DNA of 64,000 nt from Amycolatopsis orientalis DSM 40040 = KCTC 9412 (GTDB taxonomy: Bacteria > Actinomycetota > Actinomycetes > Mycobacteriales > Pseudonocardiaceae): assembly GCF_000478275.1 (NCBI RefSeq), contig NZ_ASJB01000061.1:152024-216023 (forward strand). The letters run 5' to 3'. This document shows, piece by piece, positions 10,480 through 19,566 of the stretch. A program made the position numbers and the translations under genes. The notes beneath the pieces are model-generated. The model did no database searches, had not been told where the DNA came from, and was given only the letters and a program-made list of their open reading frames with translations. Within the stretch, counting starts at the first letter, position 1, and each line of letters opens with the position of its first letter.

Positions 10480-11933
10480 TCGTCGTCCATCTCGTCTTCG
10501 ACACCATCCGGGCCGTCACGGCGGATGCGGCGGGCTTCCTTGCGTTCGGCGGCGCCGATCCGGTTGTTGTTCTCCAGCCGCACGTCCGTACCCCGGCCCG
10601 ACATGTGCACCGCGACCCCGGCCGGGGTCGACGGCTCCCATTCGAACTGGACGTCGCCGATGGTGACCGGGCTGCCGGGGACGGCGCCCTTCTTGGCCAG
10701 CGCCTCTTCGACGCCGAGGCGCTGCAACCGGTCCGCGAGGTAGCCGACGGCCTCGTCGTTGCCGAAGCTCGTCTGGCGGATCCACCGTTCCGGACGGACA
10801 CCGCGCACGATGAAGGCGCCTTCCTCGTCCGGATCGTGCTCGACGGTGAAGCCCGCGTCGTTGACGGCCATCGGCCGCAGCACGACCTTCTCCGGCTCCG
10901 GTTCCGGCTGCTCGGAGCGGTACTTCTCGACCACGGCGGCGAGCGCGTAGGTCAGTTCCTTCAGCCCCTGCCGCGACGCCGTGGAGATCTCGAACACGCT
11001 GAGGCCGCGGGCTTCCAGCTCCGGGCGCACGAACTCGGCGAGTTCGGCGGCGTCCGGGACGTCGATCTTGTTGAGCACCACCACCCGCGGCCGGTCGGCG
11101 AGGTCACCGCCGAGACTCGGGGTGTAGCGGGCGAGTTCCTCTTCGAGGGCGTCCATATCGGACACCGGGTCGCGGCCGGGTTCGAAGGTGGCGCAGTCGA
11201 TGACGTGCACCAGCACCGCGCACCGCTCGATGTGGCGGAGGAAGTCGAGGCCGAGGCCCTTGCCCTCGCTCGCGCCGGGGATCAGGCCGGGGACGTCGGC
11301 CATGGTGAACACGGTCGATCCGGCGGTGATCACGCCGAGGTTCGGCACGAGGGTGGTGAACGGGTAGTCGGCGATCTTCGGCTTGGCCGCGGACAGCACC
11401 GAGATCAGCGACGACTTGCCCGCGGACGGGAAGCCGAGCAGGCCGACGTCGGCGACCGAACGCAGCTCCAGGACGAGGTCGCGGCTCTCCCCTGGCTCGC
11501 CCAGCAGGGCGAACCCGGGTGCCTTGCGGGTGCTGGAGGCCAGCGACGCGTTCCCGAGGCCCCCACGGCCGCCCTGGGCGGCGACGAAGGTGGTGCCCGG
11601 GCCGACGAGGTCGGCCAGGATCTCGCCGTCCTCGGTCATCACGACAGTGCCGGAGGGGACGCGCATTTCCAGCGTTTCCCCCGCCGCGCCGGACCGGTTA
11701 CCGCCCTGGCCCATCTTGCCGTTGCCCGCCCGGGCGTGCGGACGGAAGTGGAAGTCGAGCAGCGTGTGGACGTTCGGGTCGACGATCAGCAGCACATCGC
11801 CGCCGTTGCCGCCGTTGCCGCCGTCCGGGCCGCCGAGGGGTTTGAACTTCTCCCGGTGCACCGAGGCGCAGCCGTTCCCACCGTCGCCGGCGGTCAGGTG
11901 GATCACCGCGCGGTCCACGAAACGGGACGCCAT
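10476..11933 (-). CDS. obg: Obg-family ribosome-assembly GTPase
   Basis: A 485-residue GTPase involved in 50S maturation and stress control. The glycine-rich Obg fold (residues 1-160) contains GGPDGGNGGNGGDV. The G domain follows with G1 GFPSAGKSS near 165-173, G3 DVPGLI near 212, and G4 NKID near 290. A C-terminal OCT domain (about 350-430) and an acidic tail ending EDEMDDE complete the actinobacterial architecture. It lies downstream of rplU-rpmA but behind a strong intrinsic terminator, so it probably has its own promoter or relies on read-through. Confidence 0.96.
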   Translation of the reverse strand: MASRFVDRAVIHLTAGDGGNGCASVHREKFKPLGGPDGGNGGNGGDVLLIVDPNVHTLLDFHFRPHARAGNGKMGQGGNRSGAAGETLEMRVPSGTVVMTEDGEILADLVGPGTTFVAAQGGRGGLGNASLASSTRKAPGFALLGEPGESRDLVLELRSVADVGLLGFPSAGKSSLISVLSAAKPKIADYPFTTLVPNLGVITAGSTVFTMADVPGLIPGASEGKGLGLDFLRHIERCAVLVHVIDCATFEPGRDPVSDMDALEEELARYTPSLGGDLADRPRVVVLNKIDVPDAAELAEFVRPELEARGLSVFEISTASRQGLKELTYALAAVVEKYRSEQPEPEPEKVVLRPMAVNDAGFTVEHDPDEEGAFIVRGVRPERWIRQTSFGNDEAVGYLADRLQRLGVEEALAKKGAVPGSPVTIGDVQFEWEPSTPAGVAVHMSGRGTDVRLENNNRIGAAERKEARRIRRDGPDGVEDEMDDE

Positions 11934-11990
11934 GACTTGCCTCTATTCACTCGCACTGGGTCATTCGAAAGACCGGGATATACAAAACAA

Positions 11991-12029
11991 ACGAGGGGTG
12001 GGCCCGGATATTCCGGCCCCACCCCTCGT
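11991..12029 (-). terminator. Intrinsic terminator after rpmA
   Basis: ACGAGGGGTGGG (11991-12002) pairs perfectly with CCCACCCCTCGT (12018-12029), with an inner CCGGA/TCCGG stem after one C-C mismatch. Read on the minus strand the hairpin is followed by TTGTTTTGTATA, a U-rich tract rare in this GC-rich genome. It separates rplU-rpmA from obg-proB. Confidence 0.85.
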
Positions 12030-12055
12030 CAGAGGTTCTTGCTCGAAGCCGAATC

Positions 12056-12313
12056 TCAGGCTTCGGACGGCACGATGTTGACCGTCTTGCGGCCACGCTT
12101 CTCGCCGAACTGGACCGCACCGGCGGCCAGCGCGAACAGCGTGTCGTCGCCGCCACGGCCGACGTTCACGCCGGGGTGGAACTTGGTGCCACGCTGGCGG
12201 ATGAGGATCTCGCCGGCGTTGACCTCCTGGCCGCCGTAACGCTTGACGCCCAGCCGCTGCGCGTTCGAATCGCGACCGTTGCGGGAGCTGGACGCACCCT
12301 TCTTGTGAGCCAT
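12056..12313 (-). CDS. rpmA: 50S ribosomal protein L27
   Basis: An 85-residue bL27 that reaches toward the peptidyl transferase centre. It begins MAHKKGASSSRNGRDSNAQR, the invariant N-terminus, with no cleavable extension of the Firmicutes type, and contains GGQEVNAGEILIRQRGTKFH. It is 27 bases downstream of rplU, forming the universal L21-L27 pair, and is followed by a strong terminator at 11991-12029. Confidence 0.97.
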   Translation of the reverse strand: MAHKKGASSSRNGRDSNAQRLGVKRYGGQEVNAGEILIRQRGTKFHPGVNVGRGGDDTLFALAAGAVQFGEKRGRKTVNIVPSEA

Positions 12314-12340
12314 CGCTCAGCCTCTCCCTGAAGATCCGAA

Positions 12341-12655
12341 TTACTTGCTGATGCCGGTGACCTCGACGCGGGTCAGCTTCTGCCGGTGACCCTGGCGCTT
12401 GTGGTAGCCGGTCTTGTTCTTGAACTTGTGGATCCGGATCTTCGGACCCTTGGTCTGCTCGACGACCTTGCCGGTGACCGAGACCTTCGCCAGAGCGTCG
12501 GCGTCCGTGGTGACGTCGCCACCGTCCACAAAAAGGACTGCGGGGAAGGTGTGCTCGGTACCCGGCTCGCCTTCGAGCTTCTCGACCTCGACGACGTCGC
12601 CGACGGCCACCTTGTACTGCTTGCCGCCAGTCTTGACGATCGCGTACGCCGACAC
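12341..12655 (-). CDS. rplU: 50S ribosomal protein L21
   Basis: A 104-residue bL21, an early-assembling 23S rRNA binder. It begins MSAYAIVKTGGKQYKVAVGD and ends with the conserved FKNKTGYHKRQGHRQ segment. GTG 12655 is chosen because AGGAGA precedes it by five bases and it gives the family's normal length; a start at 12679 would add eight unconserved residues. The region upstream (12656-12785) probably holds the rplU-rpmA promoter. Confidence 0.96.
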   Translation of the reverse strand: MSAYAIVKTGGKQYKVAVGDVVEVEKLEGEPGTEHTFPAVLFVDGGDVTTDADALAKVSVTGKVVEQTKGPKIRIHKFKNKTGYHKRQGHRQKLTRVEVTGISK

Positions 12656-12785
12656 GGAAGTCTCCTGCTTACTCGACAACGGGTGGGGGCTTGCGTAACC
12701 GGCCCGCCGGATCTCTCTCGGCGGTCCAAGGTCTGCGCAAGGTGCCCGCTCTAGGTGCGGGCCGTTCTACAGGTTACGGGGGCCT

Positions 12786-12807
12786 CCCCGGTGCGATCAC
12801 ACCGGGG
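12786..12807 (-). terminator. Hairpin terminator after rne
   Basis: CCCCGGTG (12786-12793) and CACCGGGG (12800-12807) form a perfect eight-pair stem with a six-base loop, 16 bases past the rne stop on the minus strand. No U-tract follows, as is common in actinomycetes. Confidence 0.6.
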
Positions 12808-12823
12808 TGCCCCTAGGTGTTCG

Positions 12824-15800
12824 TCAGCTCTGTTCCGACGCCTTGACCGGGGGACCCGCGGGCCGCGAGGCCGCCCGTCGCGGACGACGGCGGGTGGTGG
12901 AGCGGCCGGCCGGGGCCGGGACGTCCACCTCGGGTCCGGTCTCCTCCTGGGTCACCGGAACCTCGGGGGCCTCGGGCTCCGGGCCCGATTCCCCGACGAC
13001 GGCGATCTCTTCTTCGCGCACGGCCGGGGCCTCGTCGTCCGAGGTCGTCACCGGTTCACCGGCGAGTTCGGTCGCGGGTGCCTCGGCGACCGGCTCGGAA
13101 ACCGGCTCAGCAGCCGCCTCGGCCGCCTGCTCGACGGCCGCCTCGGAAACGGTGTCCGAAGAGTCCCGCACCGGCTCAGCGGCCGACTCGGCGGCCTGCG
13201 GCGCGTGCCCGTTGAGGGCGGCACCCTCGACGTTCTCGGTGACCTCGTGAGCGTGCTCACCCTTGGCCGCCTTCGCGGCGTTGGCGACGGCCTGGACCGC
13301 CGAAACGACCGACTCGCGCTGCGCAGGGGCCTGCGGAGCCTCGGCCTTGGCCGCCGCGGGCTCGTTCTGGCCCTGCTCTTCGCCCTTGCCGCGGCCACGG
13401 GACCGGCGGGAGCCCTGCTCCTTGCCGCCCCCGCCACCGCCACCGCCGTGGCTGTGGCCGTTGCCGCCACCGGCGGTGCGCTGCGGCTCGGTCGAGACGA
13501 CCACGCCGCGGCCCTTGCAGTGCTCGCACGGCGTCGAGAACGCCTCGAGCAGGCCGGTGCCGATCTTCTTGCGGGTCATCTGCACCAGGCCGAGCGAGGT
13601 GACCTCGGCGACCTGGTGGCGGGTGCGGTCGCGGCCGAGGCATTCGGTCAGGCGGCGCAGCACCAGCTCACGGTTGGATTCGAGCACCATGTCGATGAAG
13701 TCGATGACGATGATGCCGCCGATGTCCCGGAGCCGGAGCTGGCGGACGATCTCCTCCGCCGACTCCAGGTTGTTCCTGGTCACCGTCTCTTCGAGGTTTC
13801 CACCCGATCCGGTGAACTTGCCGGTGTTGACGTCGATGACCGTCATCGCTTCGGTCCGGTCGATGACCAGGTAACCACCCGAGGGCAGCCAGACCTTGCG
13901 GTCCAGTGCCTTGGTGATCTGCTCGTCGATCCGGTGGTCGGCGAAGGCCGAACCGGTTCCCGTGTACCGCTTGACGCGATCGGCCAGGTCCGGCGCCACG
14001 TGCTGGACGTAGTCGTAGATGGTGTCCCAGGCCTTGTCGCCCTGGATCTCCAGCTTCGCGAAGTCCTCGGTGAACAGGTCGCGCACGACCTTGACCAGCA
14101 GGTCCGGCTCTTCGTAGAGCATGACCGGCGCGCTGTTCTTCTTGCCGCCGTTGCCCGCTTCGGCCTTCTCCTTGATGACGTCCCACTGCGCCTTGAGGCG
14201 GCGGACGTCGCGGTCCAGCTCCTCCTCGCTGATGCCCTCGGAGGCAGTGCGGATGATCACACCGGCGTCTTCGGGGACGATGCGCTTGAGGATGTCCTTC
14301 AGACGGCGGCGCTCGTTCTCCGGAAGCTTCCGGGAGATCCCGGTGGCGCCGCCCGCGGGCACGTACACCAGGAACCGGCCCGGCAGCGAGATCTGCGTGG
14401 TCAGCCGGGCGCCCTTGTGCCCGACCGGGTCCTTGGTGACCTGGACCAGCACGGAGTCGCCGGTGGAGAGCGCCTGCTCGATCTTGCGGGCCTTGCCCTC
14501 GAGACCGGCGGCGTCCCAGTCGACCTCACCGGCGTAGAGCACGGCGTTGCGGCCGCGGCCGATGTCGATGAAGGCGGCCTCCATCGACGGCAGCACGTTC
14601 TGCACGCGGCCGAGGTAGACGTTGCCGACGATCGAGCCGGTGCCCGACGACGTCACGAAGTGCTCGCACAGGACGCCGTCCTCGAGCACGCCGATCTGGG
14701 TGGAGTCACCCTTCTCGGCGACGACCATGGTGCGCTCGACCGACTCGCGGCGGGCTAGGAACTCGGCCTCGGACAGGATCGGCGCGCGACGGCGGCCTGC
14801 CTCCCGGCCGTCCCGGCGACGCTGGCGCTTGGCCTCGAGCCGGGTCGAGCCGCGCACACTGCGGACCTCGTCCCTGGCGGGACGCTCGGTCTCGGCGGCC
14901 TTGGCCTGGCGCACGTGGACGACCGTGTTGGGCGGGTCGTCGGTGGTGGCCTCGGCGGTGTCGTCGCCGTCCCCGCCCTTGCGACGACGGCGACGACGGC
15001 GGCGCTTGCTGCCGTTGTCGGAATCACCGTCATTGTCCGAATCGGACTCCGCTGAATAACCCGAAGCGGACGCCTCTTCGGCGTTCTCGGACTCGGCCTC
15101 TTCGGCTTCGGTGTCCTTGGCGTCCTTCTCGGACTTGTCGTTCCGGTCCTTCCCGCGCGGCTGACGGCCACGCGAAGGCTCGGGCTGCTCGTCGTCGTTC
15201 TCGGAGTCGGCCGAGTTCTCGTCGCCGCCCTTGCCCCGGCCACGCCCGCGACGTCCCCGACGGCGGCGGCGACGGCTGTTGGCGTCGTCACCGTCCTCGT
15301 CGGCGCCGTCCTGGCGATCGGTCTGCTCGGTCTGCGTCTCGTCCTCGTCGGATTCGTGCTCGTCGGCGGGCGTGAACGCCGGCTCCGGCCTGCGGACGGG
15401 CTTCGCGGCGACCGGCTCCGGCGGCAGGAACACCGGCGAAGGGGCGGCGAAGACCGGGACGTGCACGGCGGCCTTCGACCGCCTGGTCGTGGTCTGCGGC
15501 GGCTCCGGGGTCACCGGGGTGGCCAGCGCGGGCGGGACACGCCGCGAAGGCGCCTCCGCCTGCGGAGCGGGCTCCGGCTCGGCCTGGGGCTTCGCCTCGG
15601 CCTTGACCTCGGGCTCGGGAGCCGCCGGGGTCTCGGCGACGGGCGCTTCGGCGGCCGGGGCCGCTTCGGCGGTCTCGGGCTCGTCTCCGCCGGTGAGGGC
15701 TTCGGCGAGCTTGATGGCCACATCGCGGGTGACGCTGGACTGCGCGCTGCGGACGGTCTCGCCGAGCTCACCGAGCTTGGCCATCAGTTCACGGCTGTTG

Positions 15801-15919
15801 GATCCCAGGAGCTTCGCCAGGGCGTGCACCCGGATCCGGGGAGGCAGTTCGGCCAGCTGGCCTGCGATGGGTGTGGCGGTATTCCCGCCGGTGACGGCGG
15901 GTGTGTCCGCGTTCGACAT
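12824..15919 (-). CDS. rne: Ribonuclease E/G with IF2-N-like start and long low-complexity arms
   Basis: A 1031-residue endoribonuclease for mRNA decay and rRNA processing. Residues ~28-52 (RVHALAKLLGSNSRELMAKL) resemble an IF2 N-terminal helical module. Residues ~60-395 are Ala/Glu/Arg-rich and probably disordered, with Arg patches able to bind RNA. The catalytic core follows: an S1-like part GTGSIVGNVYLGRVQNVLPS near 440, the Mg2+-site segment VIDVNTGKFTGSGG near 692 and VIDFID near 730. The Zn-link CEHCKGRG is near 796. The Pro/Ala/Glu tail (~800-1031) likely scaffolds partners. This central catalytic core with two arms is typical of actinobacterial RNase E. Confidence 0.94.
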   Translation of the reverse strand: MSNADTPAVTGGNTATPIAGQLAELPPRIRVHALAKLLGSNSRELMAKLGELGETVRSAQSSVTRDVAIKLAEALTGGDEPETAEAAPAAEAPVAETPAAPEPEVKAEAKPQAEPEPAPQAEAPSRRVPPALATPVTPEPPQTTTRRSKAAVHVPVFAAPSPVFLPPEPVAAKPVRRPEPAFTPADEHESDEDETQTEQTDRQDGADEDGDDANSRRRRRRGRRGRGRGKGGDENSADSENDDEQPEPSRGRQPRGKDRNDKSEKDAKDTEAEEAESENAEEASASGYSAESDSDNDGDSDNGSKRRRRRRRRKGGDGDDTAEATTDDPPNTVVHVRQAKAAETERPARDEVRSVRGSTRLEAKRQRRRDGREAGRRRAPILSEAEFLARRESVERTMVVAEKGDSTQIGVLEDGVLCEHFVTSSGTGSIVGNVYLGRVQNVLPSMEAAFIDIGRGRNAVLYAGEVDWDAAGLEGKARKIEQALSTGDSVLVQVTKDPVGHKGARLTTQISLPGRFLVYVPAGGATGISRKLPENERRRLKDILKRIVPEDAGVIIRTASEGISEEELDRDVRRLKAQWDVIKEKAEAGNGGKKNSAPVMLYEEPDLLVKVVRDLFTEDFAKLEIQGDKAWDTIYDYVQHVAPDLADRVKRYTGTGSAFADHRIDEQITKALDRKVWLPSGGYLVIDRTEAMTVIDVNTGKFTGSGGNLEETVTRNNLESAEEIVRQLRLRDIGGIIVIDFIDMVLESNRELVLRRLTECLGRDRTRHQVAEVTSLGLVQMTRKKIGTGLLEAFSTPCEHCKGRGVVVSTEPQRTAGGGNGHSHGGGGGGGGKEQGSRRSRGRGKGEEQGQNEPAAAKAEAPQAPAQRESVVSAVQAVANAAKAAKGEHAHEVTENVEGAALNGHAPQAAESAAEPVRDSSDTVSEAAVEQAAEAAAEPVSEPVAEAPATELAGEPVTTSDDEAPAVREEEIAVVGESGPEPEAPEVPVTQEETGPEVDVPAPAGRSTTRRRPRRAASRPAGPPVKASEQS

Positions 15920-16448
15920 ATATCTCCTCCGCCCCCGGGCGCGTCGGCTGGCTCACACCGGCTCGACGCGGCCGCGCAGGGGCCCCTTTCTGTTCGTTCC
16001 GCCGTGGTGGTCACCAGCAGCGGGAATCCTTGCCCGGCACCGCGACGGCGCCGGGTTGACCGGGCGCCGTATACGGCTGAAGGTCTGCTCGGCGGAGCGC
16101 TGGCCACGTTCGCGACATCGGGCCGCCCGCCACGTCGTCGAGCCGCCTGGGAAGGCGGCGACGCGTGTGGAGGATGTGCAGCACACCACCGGGCCACGAG
16201 ACCGCGAGCGCCACCTCTCACGTGTGCCCGTCGGCCAGCGGCCACCGCGAGTATCCCACACACCGGCCCCACTCCGGTGTACTCGGTGCCACAGGCCTGA
16301 CTCCCGGGCGCGCCGCGACCACCGGCTGGGCGAACTTCACGGGAGAGCTTGTCGACCCGGCCGCGGGTGGCTAGCGTGCCGCTCGGGGATGCCGAAGCCC
16401 AGGCCGAGGCGTCCCCGGTAGTCCCCCTGTTCTCCGCTGGGAGGTCCG
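15920..16448. other. 529-base spacer between divergent rne and subtilase genes
   Basis: No coding frame here has both a start with a ribosome-binding site and recognisable protein content. The region should contain the rne promoter and probably a long 5' leader, as RNase E genes often have for autoregulation. GGGGCCCC at 15978-15985 is a short palindrome. I see no tRNA, long hairpin or repeat. Confidence 0.4.
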
Positions 16449-17879
16449 GTGTCCCTGCTGGGGCGGTCCCTGCGAGCGGCCGTATGCGCCTTGGTGGTGT
16501 TCTGCGGTTCGGTCGCCGCCGTCGCGACGGCCGAAGCGGAGTCATCGTGCCATCCCGCCGGCCGGACGCTGCGGTACGTCGTCGCCTTCGACCGGGGGAC
16601 CTCCGAAGCCGAGGCCAGGGCGGCCATCACCGCGGGTTGTGGCAGCGCGACCGTGTACTACCCGCAGATCGCCGTGGCCGTCGCGACCTCGGCCGACCGG
16701 GACTTCGCCGAGCTGGTCAAACCGGCCGCGGCGTTCAGCGCGCAGGCGGAACGACTCGCGGTGCAGCGGGCCACCGGCACGCCGTCGGCCAAACCGGCGC
16801 CCGCGCGCGCCGAACTCGAACCGACCGATCCGGCGAAGGTGCCCACGGCCGACCGGACCGCCGAGCAGTGGGACATGCGCGCGATCGGCGCCGACAAGGC
16901 CCGCACGATCGAACGGGGCCGCCCGGACGTCGTCGTCGGCGTCCTCGACTCCGGCGTCGACGCCACCCATCCCGAGCTGACGGCCGCCCTCGACCCGGAC
17001 AGGTCCGCAGGCTGCCTGACCGGCGCGCCCGACCGGAACTGGGCCGCGACCACGTCGGCGCACGGCACCCACGTCGCGGGCATCATCGCCGCGGCCGACG
17101 ACGGCAAGGGCGTCACCGGCGTGGCGCCCGGCGTGCGGATCGCCTCGGTGAAGGTGATCGACGACCGCGGGTACGCCGACCCGGAGGCCGCCGTATGCGG
17201 GCTGATGTGGGCCGCGTCACAGCGCATGACCGTGACGAACAGCAGCTACTTCGTCGATCCGTGGTCCCTCTCGTGCGCCCACGCCGACGCGCGGGGCGTG
17301 GTGAACGAGGTCATGGCGCGCGCCGTCGAATACGCGACCTCGGCGGGCACGCTCACCGTGGCGGCGGCGACCAACGAGGCCGTCGGGCTGGTGCCGTCGC
17401 CGCACTCGGGGTCCGGCACCCAGGCCGAAGGCTGCCAGGCGCTGCCCGCCGGCCTGCGGGACGTCGTCGCGGTGTCGTCCGTGAGCGCGGACCGGGTCAA
17501 GGCCGGCTACAGCTCGTACGGGCTGGGCGTGATCGACGTGGCCGCCCCCGGCGGCGAGGCCGGGCGGTGCGTGCTCTCGACCGTTCCCGGCGGGTACGCG
17601 CCGCTCTGCGGGACGTCGATGGCGGCGCCGCACGTCGCCGGTGTCGCGGCGCTGCTCGCTTCGGAACACCCCGGTTACGGCGCCCGCCAGCTGAAGCGGA
17701 CGCTGGACGCGCAGGCGACGCCGATCGCCTGCCCCGCCGACTACGACCTGACCGGTGACGGCTCGCAGGACGCGTACTGCACCGGGTACGCCGGGTTCAA
17801 CGGCTTCTACGGGCACGGGATGGTCGACGCGCTGGCCGCCGTCGCGCCGCGGGTGAGCGGTCCGAACCCTGCTCGCTGA
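16449..17879 (+). CDS. Secreted S8 (subtilisin-like) serine peptidase
   Basis: A 476-residue exported subtilase. A Sec signal peptide (SLRAAVCALVVFCGSVAAVA) occupies residues ~7-30, followed by an inhibitor I9-like propeptide (~40-110). The triad is clear: Asp167 in VVVGVLDSGVD, His205 in SAHGTHVAG and Ser390 in CGTSMAAPHVAG, with Asn309 of AAATNE as the oxyanion residue. There is no C-terminal anchor, so the mature enzyme should be released rather than mycosin-like. GTG 16449 is preceded by GGGAGG. No regulator or inhibitor gene is adjacent; the ABC exporter genes are convergent behind it. Confidence 0.9.
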   Translation: MSLLGRSLRAAVCALVVFCGSVAAVATAEAESSCHPAGRTLRYVVAFDRGTSEAEARAAITAGCGSATVYYPQIAVAVATSADRDFAELVKPAAAFSAQAERLAVQRATGTPSAKPAPARAELEPTDPAKVPTADRTAEQWDMRAIGADKARTIERGRPDVVVGVLDSGVDATHPELTAALDPDRSAGCLTGAPDRNWAATTSAHGTHVAGIIAAADDGKGVTGVAPGVRIASVKVIDDRGYADPEAAVCGLMWAASQRMTVTNSSYFVDPWSLSCAHADARGVVNEVMARAVEYATSAGTLTVAAATNEAVGLVPSPHSGSGTQAEGCQALPAGLRDVVAVSSVSADRVKAGYSSYGLGVIDVAAPGGEAGRCVLSTVPGGYAPLCGTSMAAPHVAGVAALLASEHPGYGARQLKRTLDAQATPIACPADYDLTGDGSQDAYCTGYAGFNGFYGHGMVDALAAVAPRVSGPNPAR

Positions 17880-17889
17880 GGTCCGGCGC

Positions 17890-17915
17890 CCCGCATTTAA
17901 TCCTCTGGATGCGGG
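17890..17915. repeat. Short interspersed hairpin, GCATTTARTCCTCTGGATGC family
   Basis: CCCGCAT (17890-17896) pairs with ATGCGGG (17909-17915) around a 12-base loop. The 20-base core GCATTTAATCCTCTGGATGC differs by one base from the two copies at 63791-63839. It sits between the convergent subtilase and ABC permease genes and could act as a bidirectional terminator. Confidence 0.75.
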
Positions 17916-17921
17916 TCGAGG

Positions 17922-18749
17922 TCAGCGCAGCAGCAGCTTCCCGAACCGTTTCGAGGACGCGTAGATCCCGACCGCCGCGAGCGCCAGCAGGTACGCCACG
18001 TTCCCCAGCATCCCCCACGACAGCACGCCGACCGAGAGCCCGCGCATCAGCTCGATCCCGTGGTACAGCGGGAAGATCCGCACGATCCACTGGATCGCCT
18101 CCGGGTACACCGAGAGCGGGTAGAACGTGGTGGAGAAGAGGAACAGCGGCATCAGCACGAGGTTGATGTAGTCGAACTGCGAAACCGAGCGCAGGAAGGT
18201 CACCAGCACGATGCCGATGGCCGAGAACGCCATCGCGATCAGCAGCGCCGCCGGGATCATCAGCACGGCCCACCAGGACCCGGGCAGCCCCATCGCGGTC
18301 ATCACGCCGAGGAAGGTCACCGAGTAGATCCCGCCGCGCAGCACCGACCAGCCGACCTCGCCGAGCGCGATGTCCAGCGGGCCGATCGGGGTGGCGAGCA
18401 TGGCGTCGTACAGCTTCGCGTACTTCAGCTTGAAGAACAGGTTGTACGTCGAGTCCAGGATGGCGCCGTTCATCGCCGACGCCGCGAGCAGGCCGGGCGC
18501 GACGAAGGCGACGTAACTCATCACCTGGCCGCCGGGCCCGACGACCTCGCCGACGAGTTTGCCGAAGCCGAGCTGGAAGGCCATCAGGTAGAACAGCGGC
18601 TCGAAGGCCCCGGACACGAACAGCATCCAGACGTGCGAGTAGGTCAGGAACGTGCGTTCCATGACCGCCTTCGACCGGCCGCTGTACATCGACGGCGGCA
18701 GGACGCGCAGCAGCACCCCGCGCGGCGGGGCCTCGGTGAGAACAGCCAC
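17922..18749 (-). CDS. ABC-2 type exporter permease
   Basis: A 275-residue, six-helix ABC-2 permease of the DrrB/NodJ group. The N-terminal amphipathic segment RTFLTYSHVWMLFVSGAFEP precedes the first membrane span, and the family-typical KYAKLYDAMLATPIGPLDIA is in the central cytoplasmic loop. The GTG start lies one base after the stop of the upstream permease gene. With that permease and the ATPase it forms a three-gene operon, so the transporter is probably a heterodimeric permease plus a homodimeric ATPase. Likely cargo is a lipophilic metabolite or glycan; none is indicated by the neighbours. Confidence 0.87.
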   Translation of the reverse strand: MAVLTEAPPRGVLLRVLPPSMYSGRSKAVMERTFLTYSHVWMLFVSGAFEPLFYLMAFQLGFGKLVGEVVGPGGQVMSYVAFVAPGLLAASAMNGAILDSTYNLFFKLKYAKLYDAMLATPIGPLDIALGEVGWSVLRGGIYSVTFLGVMTAMGLPGSWWAVLMIPAALLIAMAFSAIGIVLVTFLRSVSQFDYINLVLMPLFLFSTTFYPLSVYPEAIQWIVRIFPLYHGIELMRGLSVGVLSWGMLGNVAYLLALAAVGIYASSKRFGKLLLR

Positions 18750-18750
18750 T

Positions 18751-19566
18751 TCAGACCACCAGCCGTCGGTAGAAGTACTTGTGCGCCAGCGCCCAGCCCA
18801 CCCCGGCCAGCACGATCAGGAAGGCGAGGTGCCCCAGCGTGGCGAGCGGGCCGACGGTGCCGAGGCTGACCGCCCTGGCGGCCTCGTTGCCGTGCCACAG
18901 CGGGGAAAGCCAGGCGATCCACATCAGCGGGGCCGGCAGTTCGGAGATCGGGAAGAACGTGCCGGAGAACAACGTCATCGGGATCAGGATGAACCGGAAC
19001 ACCAGGCCGAACCGCGAGCCCTCGTCGTAGGTGGTCGCGGCGAGCGCCATCACCGGGGTGCCGCACGCGATCCCGGTGAGCGTCCCGATCAGGATGACCG
19101 CGAGGACGCCGAAGCCGGTCCACGCGCCGAACAGCGCGGCGATGACGGCGTAGATCGTCCCGGCCAGGGTCAGCCGGATCCCGACCCAGATGATCTGGCT
19201 GCCGAGGACCTGTCCCGGCGTGATCGGCGACGCGGTCACGGCCACATAGCTCTGCTGCCATTTGAACCCGGACAGCACCGGATAGCTGGACTCCCCCACC
19301 GCCAGCTGCGCCGCACCGGCGACGAGCAGCGCGGGCGCGACGTACTCGAGGTACGGGAACCCGCCCGTCGCGGCACCCGCCCGCACCTGCGAGCCGAAAC
19401 CGAGGCCCATCGCGGCCAGGAACAGCACCGGTTGCAGCCCCGTCGAGTACAACGTGGACAGCCAGTACCGGCGGTACCACAGCCAATACGCCTCGACCCG
19501 CAGCCAGGCGCCGCGCCAAGCGGGCACCACCCGGCCCGTCGAGGTCTTCGTCTCCGCCGTGGTCAT
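18751..19566 (-). CDS. ABC-2 type exporter permease (paralog)
   Basis: A 271-residue ABC-2 permease, distantly related to the next gene. The segment VEAYWLWYRRYWLSTLYSTG precedes helix 1 and ESSYPVLSGFKWQQSYVAV marks the conserved cytoplasmic loop. Its ATG overlaps the ATPase stop by one base (TGATG), which couples their translation. Two non-identical permeases per operon are common for antibiotic or lipid exporters in actinomycetes. Confidence 0.87.
   Translation of the reverse strand: MTTAETKTSTGRVVPAWRGAWLRVEAYWLWYRRYWLSTLYSTGLQPVLFLAAMGLGFGSQVRAGAATGGFPYLEYVAPALLVAGAAQLAVGESSYPVLSGFKWQQSYVAVTASPITPGQVLGSQIIWVGIRLTLAGTIYAVIAALFGAWTGFGVLAVILIGTLTGIACGTPVMALAATTYDEGSRFGLVFRFILIPMTLFSGTFFPISELPAPLMWIAWLSPLWHGNEAARAVSLGTVGPLATLGHLAFLIVLAGVGWALAHKYFYRRLVV

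Noticed and set aside
12755..14758. Very long open frames opposite rne, and similar ones opposite argS, valS, obg, folC and the phosphodiester glycosidase gene
   Set aside because: They mirror strongly biased coding sequence in GC-rich DNA, have Arg/Pro/Gly-rich low-complexity translations and lack ribosome sites; the sense genes are unmistakable.
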